DNA of 64,000 nt from DSWT01 sp035373625 (lineage in GTDB: Bacteria; Chloroflexota; Anaerolineae; B4-G1; SLSP01). Made by a program: the position numbers and the translations under genes. Positions 7,939-23,396 of the stretch are shown here, in pieces. The number at the start of each line of letters is the position of its first letter. Position 1 is the first letter of the stretch. The stretch is taken from the NCBI GenBank assembly GCA_035373625.1, contig DAOSNS010000001.1:248001-312000 (forward strand). The letters run 5' to 3'. The notes under the pieces were generated by a model. It searched no databases. It had not been told where the DNA came from and worked only from the letters and a program-made list of their open reading frames with translations.

Positions 7939-10900
7939 ATGACTGATATGGACAAGACGTACACGCTGGCGGAATTGCGCATCCGCGACCCGTTTATCGT
8001 GCCGGACGAGGCCACGCAGACCTATTACCTGGTCGCGTCGCTGCCGGCCGGCAAGGAAGGACGCCCCGCCGTAGGGCTTTACGCCAGCACCGACTTGCAG
8101 ACCTGGAGCGGCCCAACGATTGTCTTTGAGACCCCCGCCGATTTCTGGGCGCAGGGGCCGATCTGGGCGCCGGAACTGCACCGGTATAGGGGCAAATACT
8201 ACCTCTTCGTCACCTTCAACACCGACGATCCCCTGCCCGAAGGCGCGCCGCTGCCGGAGGGCGAGATACCGGCCTGGTGGTCGAAATTCGTCAAGCGCGG
8301 CTCGCAGGTGCTCGTCGCCGATTCGCTTTTTGGGCCGTTCCGCCCGTTCCGCAACGCCGCGCACACCCCGCCGGAGCTGATGATCCTCGACGGCACGCTC
8401 TGGGTGGAGGACGGCGTCCCGTATATGATCTACTGCCACGAGTGGGTGCAAATCCGCGATGGCACGATTGACCTGGTGCGCCTCACCCCCGACCTCTCGG
8501 CCATCGAGGGCGAGCCGGTCACGCTCTTCAAGGGCAGCGACGCAGTCTGGACGCGCCCGGGGCTGGATCGCTACGTCACCGACGGGCCGTTCATCTACCG
8601 GATGCCCTCCGGCAAACTGCTGATGCTGTGGGCCACGCTGGGCTGGCGCGGCTATACCCAAATGATGGCCATTTCCGATTCCGGGCGCATCCACGGGCCA
8701 TGGCGGCAATACCCCCGTCCACTTTTTATGGAGGACGGCGGGCATGGGATGATCTTTCACCGCTTTGACGGCACGCCCATGCTCACGCTGCATCATCCCA
8801 ACCACCCGCCGCACGAACGCCCGCTCATCTTCGAGCTGGAACCCGACGGCGACGCCTTGGCCATCGTCCGCAAACCGCCCACGGGCTATCCCTTCACCGA
8901 TCCCACGCTGCCGACCGAAGAACGTATTGACAACCTCCTCTCGTTGATGACGTGCGAGGAAAAAATCGCCTGCCTGGGCACCGAACCGAACGTCCCACGC
9001 CTGGGCGTTTGGGGAACAGGCCACGTCGAGGGGTTGCACGGCCTGGCCATGGGCGGGCCGGGCGGCTGGGGCCGTCCGGCGCCTGTGCCGACGACGCAAT
9101 TCCCGCAGGCGATCGGCCTCGGCGAGACGTGGGACCCCGATCTCGTGCAGCAGGCCGCCGCCGTCGAGGGCTACGAGACACGCTACATGGCGCAGAGCAA
9201 GCGCTTTCGGCGCGGCGGGCTGGTGGTGCGCGCGCCCAACGCCGACCTGGGCCGCGACATCCGCTGGGGTCGCACCGAGGAGTGTTACGGCGAGGACCCC
9301 TTTTTCAACGGGACGCTGGTGACGGCCTTTGTCAAGGGCTTGCAAGGCGACCATCCCCGCTACTGGCAGACGGCATCGTTGCTCAAGCACTTTTTGGCCA
9401 ACAGCAACGAGGATGAACGCGAGTCCTCTTCTTCCGACTTTGACCAGCGGCTTTTCCGCGAATATTATTCCGTCCCCTTCCGTATGGGCATTATGGAGGG
9501 AGGCGCACGGGCTTTTATGGCCGCCTACAACGCCTACAACGGCATTCCTTGTACCGTGCATCCTGTGCTCAAAGAGATCGCCATCAAAGAGTGGGGGCAG
9601 GACGGCATCATTTGCACCGATGGAGGGGCGTTCACCCTTTTGGTGCGGGGACACCACTATTATCCCGACCTGGAAATGGCTGCCGAGGCGGTCATCAAAT
9701 CGGGCATCAACCAGTTTCTGGATCGTTACCGCGAGGATGTGCGGGCTGCGCTGGCCCATGGTCGCCTTACCGAAGCCGACCTCGACACAGTGTTGCGCGG
9801 CGTTTTCCGGGTGATGATCAAACTCGGCCTGTTCGATCCGCCGGAGATGGTGCCGTACAGCACGATTGGCAGCGAACCCGAACTGCCCTGGGAGAGCGAA
9901 AAGCACAAGGCACTCGCCCGGCTGGTGACGCAGAAATCCATCGTCCTGCTGAAAAACGAAGGCAAGCTGCTTCCGCTGGACAAGGGTGCGCTCAAGACCA
10001 TCGCCGTCATCGGCCCGCGTGCCGACCAGGTGCTGCTGGATTGGTACAGCGGCGATCCGCCCTACGCCATGACCGCGCTGGCAGGCATCCGTGCCAAAGT
10101 GGGAGACGCCGTGCGTGTGATTTACGCGAAGGATAACGAGAATGACGCCGCCGTCAATGCCGCGCGCGAAGCGGACGTCGCCATCGTCTGCGTGGGCAAC
10201 CATCCCACCGGCGACGCGGGCTGGGCGCAGTGCCCCACGCCGAGCGACGGCAAGGAGGCCGTGGACCGTCGCGCCATCGTCCTGGAGCAAGAGGAACTGA
10301 TCAAGCAGGTCTACCGCGCCAACCCGAACACCGTCGTCGTGCTCATCAGCAGCTTCCCCTTTGCCATCGTCTGGACGCAGCGCCACGTGCCGGCCATCGT
10401 CCACATGACGCACAACAGCCAGGAGTTGGGCAACGCGCTGGCCGACGTGCTCTTTGGCGACGTCAACCCCGGCGGGCGGCTGGTGCAGACGTGGCCGCGC
10501 AGCATCGAGCAGTTGCCGCCGCGCCTGGATTACAATATCCGCAACGGGCGGACGTACATGTACTTCAAGGGCGAGCCGCTCTACCCGTTCGGCTTTGGGC
10601 TGAGCTACACCACCTTCGCCTACAGCAACCTGCGCCTGAGCGCCGCGCACCTTCCGGCGGACGGCGAAATCATCGTGAGCCTGGATGTGACCAACACCGG
10701 CGACCGCGCGGGCGACGAGGTGGTACAACTCTACGTGCGTTATCTGCACTCGACGGTAGAACGTCCCAAGAAGGAACTACGGGGCTTTAAGCGCATCACC
10801 CTGCAACCCGGCGAGACGCAGACCGTCACGCTTCCGCTCAAGGCCACATCGCTCGCCTACTGGGAAGTCGAACGTCAACGCTGGGTCGTCGAACCCGTCA

Positions 10901-10983
10901 CCGTCCACCTCATGCTCGGCAGCTCCTCCGCCGACACCCGCCTGGACGCAATTTTGAGAGTGGGAGTAGGGAGTACGGAGTAA
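7939..10983 (+). CDS. GH43-like/GH3 fusion glycoside hydrolase
   Basis: A 1014-residue, two-enzyme fusion without signal peptide. Residues about 1-310 form a five-bladed propeller of GH43 type (IRDPFIV; GPIWAPELHRYRGKYYLF; DGTLWVEDGVPYMIY). The usual catalytic Glu-Gly-Pro is here TDGPFIYR, with Asp in place of Glu. Residues about 325 on are GH3: the N-domain TIM barrel (GVGTGHVEGLHGLA, LLKHFLANSNED), the presumed nucleophile Asp in ICTDGGAF (about residue 560), the C-domain (VLLKNEGKLLPL, IAVIGPRAD, FGDVNPGGRL) and a fibronectin-III-like tail. Combined arabinosidase and beta-xylosidase or glucosidase action on plant polymers is inferred. GGAGG at 7929-7933 supports the ATG at 7939 rather than the GTG just before it. 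The last residues are encoded by a GGAGTA-type repeat. Confidence 0.85.
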   Translation: MTDMDKTYTLAELRIRDPFIVPDEATQTYYLVASLPAGKEGRPAVGLYASTDLQTWSGPTIVFETPADFWAQGPIWAPELHRYRGKYYLFVTFNTDDPLPEGAPLPEGEIPAWWSKFVKRGSQVLVADSLFGPFRPFRNAAHTPPELMILDGTLWVEDGVPYMIYCHEWVQIRDGTIDLVRLTPDLSAIEGEPVTLFKGSDAVWTRPGLDRYVTDGPFIYRMPSGKLLMLWATLGWRGYTQMMAISDSGRIHGPWRQYPRPLFMEDGGHGMIFHRFDGTPMLTLHHPNHPPHERPLIFELEPDGDALAIVRKPPTGYPFTDPTLPTEERIDNLLSLMTCEEKIACLGTEPNVPRLGVWGTGHVEGLHGLAMGGPGGWGRPAPVPTTQFPQAIGLGETWDPDLVQQAAAVEGYETRYMAQSKRFRRGGLVVRAPNADLGRDIRWGRTEECYGEDPFFNGTLVTAFVKGLQGDHPRYWQTASLLKHFLANSNEDERESSSSDFDQRLFREYYSVPFRMGIMEGGARAFMAAYNAYNGIPCTVHPVLKEIAIKEWGQDGIICTDGGAFTLLVRGHHYYPDLEMAAEAVIKSGINQFLDRYREDVRAALAHGRLTEADLDTVLRGVFRVMIKLGLFDPPEMVPYSTIGSEPELPWESEKHKALARLVTQKSIVLLKNEGKLLPLDKGALKTIAVIGPRADQVLLDWYSGDPPYAMTALAGIRAKVGDAVRVIYAKDNENDAAVNAAREADVAIVCVGNHPTGDAGWAQCPTPSDGKEAVDRRAIVLEQEELIKQVYRANPNTVVVLISSFPFAIVWTQRHVPAIVHMTHNSQELGNALADVLFGDVNPGGRLVQTWPRSIEQLPPRLDYNIRNGRTYMYFKGEPLYPFGFGLSYTTFAYSNLRLSAAHLPADGEIIVSLDVTNTGDRAGDEVVQLYVRYLHSTVERPKKELRGFKRITLQPGETQTVTLPLKATSLAYWEVERQRWVVEPVTVHLMLGSSSADTRLDAILRVGVGSTE

Positions 10984-11024
10984 GGGCCGGCAGATTCCTG
11001 CCCCGTACTCCATACTTCTTACTC
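10960..11024. repeat. GGAGTA-type repeat with inverted halves at the fusion gene's 3' end
   Basis: GAGTGGGAGTAGGGAGTACGG overlaps the last codons and stop. CCGTACTCC followed by further TACTCC words comes 20 nt later, giving a 9-bp stem (GGAGTACGG/CCGTACTCC). It could act as a weak terminator or attenuator before the next gene. Confidence 0.5.
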
Positions 11025-11038
11025 CAGGAGGTTTTTTA

Positions 11039-13105
11039 TTGACACAACATCGTATCGCCCGCCGCGCGGTGGTGACGCGGCACAACGTCATCCTTACGCG
11101 CGCCGATCCGTTGACGCCGTTGAGCGTGGGCAACGGCAGATTTGCCTTCACCGCCGACATCACCGGGCTGCAAACCTTCCCCGATTTCCACGCGCGAGGA
11201 ATGTCGCTGGGGACGCACGCGGAGTGGGGGTGGCACAGCCTGCCCAATCCGGCAGGCTACCGCCTGGAAGACGCGCTCGAAAACTACGTCGTGGACGGGC
11301 GCGCCGTGCCTTATCTCTCCGGGCTGGACGCCTCCGGCCATTACACCCCTGCCGCGGAATGGCTGCGCGCCAACCCGCATCGCCTGCATCTGGGACAGCT
11401 CGGCTTGCGCGTAGTCAAAACTAGCGGCGAGCCACTCGCCATCGAAGATGTCGCCTATCCGCGCCAGACGCTCGACTTGTGGGCCGGGCTGCTCGACAGC
11501 CGCTTCGAGGTGGAGGAACAGCCCGTCCACGTGCTCACCGTCTGCCACCCGGAGCGGGATGTGCTGGCGGTGCGGGTCACCTCGCCGCTGCTGGCGGACG
11601 GTCGCCTGGCGGTGACGCTGGCCTTTCCCTACGGCGCAGCCGAATGGGGCAACGCCGCCGATTGGACGCAGCCGGAGCGCCATCAGACGCAGGCCGCTAT
11701 CCACGGCAATCAGGCGGATTTCACCCGCATCCTCGACGCCGACCGCTATTTCGTCCGGCTCACGTGCTCTGGCGCGGCGCGCGTGCAGGCCCTCTCTGCC
11801 CACGAGTACGAGATCCGGCAGACCGACGGCGGCCCGCTCGACATCGTGCTGGCCTTTGCGCCCGAACCGGTTGCCGCTCCCCTGCCCGATTTCGACGCGA
11901 CGCGCGCGGCGGCGGCCCGCCATTGGGCGGCGTTCTGGGAGAGCGGCGGCGCGCTCGATTTCTCCGACTGTACCGACCCGCGCGCCGGCGAGTTGGAGCG
12001 GCGGGTGGTGCTTTCGCAGTACCTCACCGCCGTCCACTGCGCCGGTTCGATGCCCCCGCAGGAGACCGGACTGGTCTGTAACAGTTGGTACGGCAAGGCG
12101 CACCTGGAAATGCACTGGTGGCACGCCGCTCACTTTGCGCTGTGGGATCGCCTGCCGCTGCTCGAACGCAGCCTGCCGTGGTACGAGCGCGTGCTTCCCC
12201 TGGCGCGGGAAACCGCCGCGCGGCAGGGCTATCGCGGCGCGCGTTGGCCCAAAATGGTCGGCCCCGACGGGAAAGACAGCCCCAGCGAGGTCGGCATCTT
12301 CCTGATCTGGCAGCAGCCGCATCCCATCTACCACGCCGAACTCTGCTACCGGGCGCGTCCGCAGCGGGAGACGTTGGAGCGTTACCGGCAAATCGTCTTC
12401 GAGACCGCCGAATTTATGGCGTCGTATCCGGTGTGGGACGGCGTTGGGCAGCGCTATGTCCTCGGCCCGGCGCTGATTCCAGCGCAGGAGAGTTACGCTT
12501 GCGACCGGGCGCGCAATTTGAACCCCACCTTCGAGCTGGCCTACTGGCATTGGGCGCTGGACGTGGCCCAGCGCTGGCGCGAGCGGCTCGGCCTGGGCCG
12601 CGATCCGGGGTGGGAGCGTGTGCTGCGTCACCTGGCGCGGCCCACCGTGCGCGACGGCGTCTACACGGCCATCGAAACGCCGCCGTACACCCTTCCCACC
12701 GATCACCCTTCGATGCTGGCCGCGCTCGGCGTCGTCCCGCAGACGCCGTTGATTGATCCGGCGGTCATGCGGCGCACCTTTGAGCACGTGCTGCGCACCT
12801 GGGATTGGCCGACGACCTGGGGCTGGGACTATCCCATGCTGGCGATGACGGCGGCGCGCCTGGGCATGCCGGAGCAGGCGGTGGACGCGCTGTTCCTCGA
12901 CTCGCCCAAGAACCGCTACCTGGCGAACGGCCACAACTACCAGTCGCCGCGGCTGCCGCTCTACCTGCCCGGCAACGGCGGCCTGCTCACCGCCGTCGCA
13001 ATGATGGCCGCCGGCTGGGACGGCGCGCCTGACCGCCCGGCCCCCGGCTTCCCCGATAACGGCGCGTGGGCGGTGCGTGTCGAGGGCTTGCGGCGGATGC
13101 CATAG
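11039..13105 (+). CDS. Putative (alpha/alpha)6-barrel glycoside hydrolase
   Basis: A 688-residue protein read from a TTG start with AGGAGG 7 nt upstream. The N-terminal third is a beta-sandwich-like region (LSVGNGRFAFTADITGLQTF; RVKTSGEPLAIEDVAYPRQT-like beta strands). The rest is rich in the aromatic and acidic motifs of six-hairpin glycosidases: NSWYGKAHLEMHWWHAAHFA, WPKMVGPDGKDSPS, ELAYWHWALD and TWDWPTTWGWDYPM. The layout resembles GH65/GH95-like clans, but I cannot assign the family. No signal peptide is visible, so it probably works in the cytoplasm on oligosaccharides together with the preceding fusion enzyme. An antisense frame is open over its whole length; this reflects GC-rich codon use. 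Confidence 0.65.
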   Translation: MTQHRIARRAVVTRHNVILTRADPLTPLSVGNGRFAFTADITGLQTFPDFHARGMSLGTHAEWGWHSLPNPAGYRLEDALENYVVDGRAVPYLSGLDASGHYTPAAEWLRANPHRLHLGQLGLRVVKTSGEPLAIEDVAYPRQTLDLWAGLLDSRFEVEEQPVHVLTVCHPERDVLAVRVTSPLLADGRLAVTLAFPYGAAEWGNAADWTQPERHQTQAAIHGNQADFTRILDADRYFVRLTCSGAARVQALSAHEYEIRQTDGGPLDIVLAFAPEPVAAPLPDFDATRAAAARHWAAFWESGGALDFSDCTDPRAGELERRVVLSQYLTAVHCAGSMPPQETGLVCNSWYGKAHLEMHWWHAAHFALWDRLPLLERSLPWYERVLPLARETAARQGYRGARWPKMVGPDGKDSPSEVGIFLIWQQPHPIYHAELCYRARPQRETLERYRQIVFETAEFMASYPVWDGVGQRYVLGPALIPAQESYACDRARNLNPTFELAYWHWALDVAQRWRERLGLGRDPGWERVLRHLARPTVRDGVYTAIETPPYTLPTDHPSMLAALGVVPQTPLIDPAVMRRTFEHVLRTWDWPTTWGWDYPMLAMTAARLGMPEQAVDALFLDSPKNRYLANGHNYQSPRLPLYLPGNGGLLTAVAMMAAGWDGAPDRPAPGFPDNGAWAVRVEGLRRMP

Positions 13106-13142
13106 GGTCAACGGATTGAACGGATTTCAACGGATTTTTTAA

Positions 13143-13177
13143 TTTGCCATTTGCCATTTGCCATTTGCCATTTGCCA
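13143..13177 (+). repeat. TTTGCCA heptamer array, five units
   Basis: Five exact TTTGCCA units run head to tail and are followed by TTTTCACGGAGG. The same word precedes the ribosome-binding site at 7929. Confidence 0.9.
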
Positions 13178-13195
13178 TTTTCACGGAGGCGATGT

Positions 13196-13219
13196 GTGAA
13201 GCTCTCCGTCAGAAATTGA
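13196..13219 (+). pseudogene. Orphan gene start (well-spaced ribosome-binding site, seven codons)
   Basis: GGAGG is spaced 6 nt from GTG, which opens MKLSVRN and then a stop. It fits the remains of the next gene of the carbohydrate operon, cut by the arrival of the following DNA. Chance cannot be excluded for so short a frame. Confidence 0.3.
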
Positions 13220-13248
13220 TCTCTGCACAGGGCTGTGATGACAAGTGA

Positions 13249-13297
13249 CCTTGAAAATCCGTCTTGAAGTGACGGATTTTCAAGGTATAATGGGAGT
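13249..13297 (+). promoter_or_regulatory. Palindromic sigma-70-like promoter, possibly leaderless
   Basis: CCTTGAAAATCCGTC (13249-13263) and GACGGATTTTCAAGG (13271-13285) are perfect 15-bp arms. TTGAAG (13264-13269), 16 nt and TATAAT (13286-13291) form a near-consensus promoter inside this palindrome. The ATG at 13298 starts 6 nt after the -10 box, so the transcript would begin at or next to the start codon. The palindrome is a likely operator. Confidence 0.75.
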
Positions 13298-13702
13298 ATG
13301 ATTCACCCACGACCGCAGCTACAATGGGCTATTGAACGTGCGCTGGCGCACAGTCGCGTTGTCGCTCTCATCGGGCCACGCCAATGTGGCAAAACAACCC
13401 TCGCTCATCAATTCGTCCCCTCTGACTCGCTCAATTACTTTGATTTGGAAGACCCTGTCAGTCTGGCCCAGCTCGATCAGCCGATGACCGCCTTGCAAGG
13501 CCTGACCGGCCTGGTGGTGATTGACGAAATCCAGCGGCGCCCCGACCTCTTCCCACTCTTGCGCGTGCTTTGCGACCGCACGCCTTTGCCAGCGCGTTTC
13601 CTGATTTTGGGCAGCGCCTCGCCCGAACTGTTACGTCAGTCTTCTGAGACGCTGGCCGGACGCCTGGAGATCATCCGTATGGCCGGGTTCAGCCTGGCCT
13701 AA
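13298..13702 (+). pseudogene. Truncated DUF4143-type AAA ATPase
   Basis: The 134 residues cover only the nucleotide-binding part of a family that is normally about 400 residues long. Walker A is GPRQCGKTT (about residue 26). Walker B with the following helix is LVVIDEIQRRPDLFPLLR, and sensor-1 is FLILGSASPEL. The frame ends after MAGFSLA, where the family usually continues with Glu-Val-Gly. The bases after the TAA still read VGAEM in frame, so a Glu codon (GAA) seems to have become TAA, followed by loss of the C-terminal DUF4143 half. The protein is probably inactive. It keeps a strong promoter, so a short ATPase fragment may still be made. Confidence 0.8.
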
Positions 13703-13773
13703 GTCGGCGCGGAGATGCAAATGGTGGCTCTAGTAGTTAAAAAGGCGTTGTGCGCCGCTTTTGTGTGATTTCT

Positions 13774-16696
<2,923 letters not shown>

Positions 16697-16698
<2 letters not shown>

Positions 16699-16779
16699 GA
16701 GAAGGAAGAGGGGAGAAGGAAGAAGGGAGAGGGGAGAGGGGAGAAGGGAAAGGAAGAGGAGAAAGGAAGGAAGAGAGAA
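16697..16779 (+). repeat. Intergenic purine tract
   Basis: An 83-bp run of A and G only (GGGAGAAGGAAGAAGGG variants), starting in the helicase stop codon and ending at the next ATG. It necessarily supplies the ribosome-binding site of the four-helix-bundle gene. Confidence 0.9.
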
Positions 16780-17144
16780 ATGGGCGAGCCGATAAAGTCT
16801 TTTCGAGATTTGAAGGTTTGGCAGAAGGCGATGGATGCCGCGATGGAGATTTATGCGCTGACGCTGACCTTCCCCAAAGATGAAAAATACTCCCTCAGCG
16901 ACCAGATTCGCCGTTCTTCCCGTTCTGTGGCAGCCAACATTGCCGAAGCCTGGCGCAAGCGCCGCTATCCTGCTCATTGGATAAGCAAACTCAGCGATTC
17001 TGAAGCCGAAGCCGCTGAAACGCAAACCCATCTGGAATTCGCGCTTCGCTGCCGTTACATTGACCAAACCTCAGCCGACCGGCTGAATGTCCAATACGAA
17101 GAAATCTTCGCCATGCTCTCGGATATGAGCGCTCACCCCGAACA

Positions 17145-17160
<16 letters not shown>
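16780..17160 (+). CDS. Four-helix-bundle protein (S23/IVS family)
   Basis: The 126 residues carry the family hallmarks: FRDLKVWQKAMDAAMEIY at the start, FPKDEKYSLSDQIRRSS in the middle, then SVAANIAEAW and a helical end. Members form oligomeric four-helix bundles. They were first seen in 23S rRNA intervening sequences, and the related Avd protein works with reverse transcriptases. No reverse transcriptase is present here. It lies between the helicase and the methyltransferase in the same direction, with a 16-bp overlap into the latter, so it is translated as part of the defence operon. A structural or nucleic-acid adaptor role is inference. The ribosome-binding site is the purine tract itself. 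Confidence 0.85.
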
Positions 17161-20988
<3,828 letters not shown>

Positions 20989-21005
<17 letters not shown>

Positions 21006-22644
21006 GCTTTCCATTGAGGGTTATCGTTCAATTAAAGGTTGCATTAAAATCAGGTTTCCCCAAAATGCGCCTCTCATCTTGGTTGGCGAGAACAATGCAG
21101 GCAAGACTAACATTTTACGTGCACTGGACTTGATTTTAGGAGAGTATTGGCCAGGGTCAAAAGAACCGGAAGATCATGAGTTTTGGCAAAGAGACGCTCT
21201 TCAAGGAAAAATTGAAATCACTGTTACCTTTGATGGTATGGTTGGAGATGCAGGAACACCTCTGCAATCTTTCGTCTGGACATATAATCCAAAAGCATCA
21301 AAGCGATGCGCGTTTACAGGGAAATCTAAACAAGGCCATCCAATCAATTATGTGAGAAACGAATGGCGAGATCAGTGCATTTGTGTTTGGGTCAGTGCAG
21401 ACCGACGGCTCTCCTATCACCTTGGCTATTCTTCCAAGTGGACTTTGCTCTCAAAATTGATGCACAAGTTTCATTCGTCACTAATTCAGGATTCGTCTCG
21501 AGTTGATCGCCTGAAAGCCAAGTTCCATGAAATCGAAGAGATTTTCCAGGAAGTGGAAGAGTTCAGCAGTTTTCAAACAGGACTTGCCCAGCAATTTGGC
21601 GAGATGTTTTCTGGCATGTCCTATGGTTTGAACGTTGATTTCTCTGCTTACGATCCCAGTCGTTTTTTTCGGTCCTTGCAGGTAGTTCCGCACGAAAATG
21701 GTGAACGCCGCACACTTGAGGAACTGGGAACAGGACAGGAGCAAATCCTGGCGCTAGCTTTTGCCCACGCTTATGCAAAGGCATTTTACGGAGGAATTGT
21801 CCTTGCAATTGAGGAGCCAGAGGCGCATTTGCATCCTTTGGCGCAGGAATGGCTTGCACGAAAAATCCACCAGATGGCTGCCGATGGTCTCCAAATCGTG
21901 ATTACAACACACAGCCCTCACTTTGTTGATTTGATGGGGCTGGAGGGCCTTGTACTGGTTCGGAAAGATGATGAAAATGCAACCCAAGTATGCCAGCTGA
22001 CCAGCCAACAGCTTGTTCAACACTGTTTAAACACGGGTTCCCACCGCCAAAAAACCAATCCTGATACCATTCTACCTTTTTATGCCAATCAATCTACGCA
22101 GGAAATTTTGAATGGCTTTTTTGCAAAGAAAATTATCCTGGTAGAAGGACAAACGGAGCAATTGGCCTTACCTGTATATTTTCAAAAAGTCGTTCTGGAT
22201 GTCACACGCGAAGGAATTGAAATTGTCCCTGTGATTGGAAAAGGAAATTTGGCAAAATGGTGGCGGTTGTTCACCGCGTATGGAATTCCTGTCTATGTTA
22301 TTTTTGATAACGACTGTCAAGATGATAATACTGGCATAAAAAGAAAAGATGCGCTAAGGGCGCTAGGTGTTGATGAACACAATAGGGATAACTATCTGGA
22401 AACCGATCAGTGGTTGATTACACCAAAATTCTCTGTCTTTGGAAAAGACTTTGAAACGACAATGCGAGCGCAGTTTAAAGAGTATTCTCAACTTGAGCAA
22501 GAGGCAAAAGACTTGCTCGGCGACTCGAAGCCAATTGTCGCCCGCTACGTGGCAACCAAATTGAGTGCCCAAAATGGTGATGCGGGTTGGAAAAAATGGC
22601 AGGAATTGAAGGATGCCATTCTCAATCTGGATTTGTCAAACTAG
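20989..22644 (+). CDS. OLD-family ATPase/TOPRIM nuclease
   Basis: A 551-residue protein of the overcoming-lysogenization-defect group. The ABC-type ATPase comes first: Walker A GENNAGKTN (about 34), a signature region LGTGQEQILALA (about 245), and Walker B with the following acid in LAIEEPEAHLHP. The C-terminal TOPRIM half shows the invariant Glu in ILVEGQTEQ (about 383) and the acidic pair in VIFDNDCQDD (about 437). Such proteins, including GajA of Gabija, nick or cut DNA and act against phage. There is no GajB-type UvrD helicase next to it. The DNA is clearly AT-richer than the helicase and AbiE genes around it, which suggests separate arrival. It overlaps the methyltransferase by 17 bp, so it is coupled to it. 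Confidence 0.9.
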
Positions 22645-22738
22645 GGCGAGTATTCCGCGTCCTGAAAGAGAAGGAGCTGCGCCAGCACGGCGAATACCGC
22701 ACGCGCCGTCTCGTGCTGGAGGCGTGGGAAAATGCTCC
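22645..22738 (+). other. Non-coding gap between the OLD nuclease and AbiE promoter
   Basis: About 94 bp of GC-rich sequence. One frame reads like the end of a lost coding region (RVFRVLKEKELRQHGEYRTR), possibly debris from the gene that the nuclease displaced. Confidence 0.3.
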
Positions 22739-22806
22739 TTGACAACCTCCCGATCTCGGCGATAATGTGTGCAGAAAGTCAAATCATATTTGACCTTTTG
22801 CACACA
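22739..22806 (+). promoter_or_regulatory. AbiE promoter with long inverted-repeat operator
   Basis: TTGACA (22739-22744), 16 nt, GATAAT (22761-22766). Starting in the last base of the -10 box, two 19-bp arms (22766-22784 and 22788-22806) match at 17 of 19 positions around a CAT centre. The second arm ends on the A of the AbiEi start codon. AbiEi proteins are known to repress their own promoter by binding inverted repeats, so this is a convincing autoregulatory site. Confidence 0.85.
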
Positions 22807-23396
22807 TGGACAAAACTGCACCGGAAACCCAACTCTACGAGATCGCCGAGCGACAGGCAGGCTATTTTTCCGCACGGCAGGCGCAAGGCGCAGGTCTTTC
22901 CAAAGCCCTGCTCTCCCATCACGTCAAGAGCGGACGCTTCCTGCGTATCCGCCGCGGGGTCTATCGCCTGGCGCAGTTCCCGGAAATGCCGCACGCCGAC
23001 CTGACTATCGCCTGGCTGGCTGCCGGAGAAAAGGCCGTCCTCTCGCACGAAAGCGCGCTGCTGCTCTACGGCCTGACCGACTTGCTGCCCGCCGAGATCC
23101 ACCTCACGGTGCCGCGCACGGCATCGCGGCGCCTGCTCGGGGTGCGTTTCCACACCGCCCGCCTGGAGCCGGAGGAAGTCACCTGGCGCCAAGGGCTGCC
23201 CGTCACCACCCTGCCGCGCACGATCACCGACCTGATGCGCTCTGGCGTGGCGCAAGAATGGATCAGGCAGGCAGTTCACCAGGCGCTGGCGCGCGGCCTG
23301 GTCAGCGAGGCGGCGCTGAAAGAAGAGGCCGATCGCTGGGGCGGGTGGATAGCGGCCGGGATCCGCGCGGCCCTGGAGGACCATCATGCGGTATGA
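22806..23396 (+). CDS. abiEi: AbiEi-type antitoxin and transcriptional repressor
   Basis: The antitoxin of a type IV toxin-antitoxin pair; 196 residues. The N-terminal winged-helix part is seen as YFSARQAQGAGLSKALLSHHVKSGRFLRIRRGVYRL (an HTH of the AbiEi_4 type with the usual GVYRL end). The C-terminal part contains ALLLYGLTDLLP, VRFHTARL and LPRTITDLM, typical of the family. In characterised pairs the N-terminus represses the operon and the C-terminus counteracts the toxin without binding it. The operator just upstream fits that model. No Shine-Dalgarno site is present because the operator fills the leader. It overlaps the toxin by 11 bp. Its own promoter makes it an independent module inside the island. 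Confidence 0.9.
   Translation: MDKTAPETQLYEIAERQAGYFSARQAQGAGLSKALLSHHVKSGRFLRIRRGVYRLAQFPEMPHADLTIAWLAAGEKAVLSHESALLLYGLTDLLPAEIHLTVPRTASRRLLGVRFHTARLEPEEVTWRQGLPVTTLPRTITDLMRSGVAQEWIRQAVHQALARGLVSEAALKEEADRWGGWIAAGIRAALEDHHAV

Larger units (their letters stand above)
13107..13297 (+). other. Island left edge: repeats, orphan start codon and palindromic promoter
   Basis: After the glycosidase come three ACGGATT words, then the GCCATTT array. Next is an ACGGAGG ribosome-binding site (GGAGG at 13185-13189) with a GTG start at 13196, whose frame (MKLSVRN) stops after seven codons. This looks like the start of a lost operon gene. The palindromic promoter of the ATPase fragment follows. Confidence 0.5.

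Noticed and set aside
7846..10749. A 967-residue open frame on the minus strand over the GH43/GH3 gene
   Set aside because: It is an antisense shadow of GC-rich codon use; the plus strand has clear enzyme motifs and a ribosome-binding site.
11036..13111. A minus-strand frame covering the whole glycosidase gene
   Set aside because: No recognisable protein features, Arg/Val/Gly-rich like other antisense shadows here.
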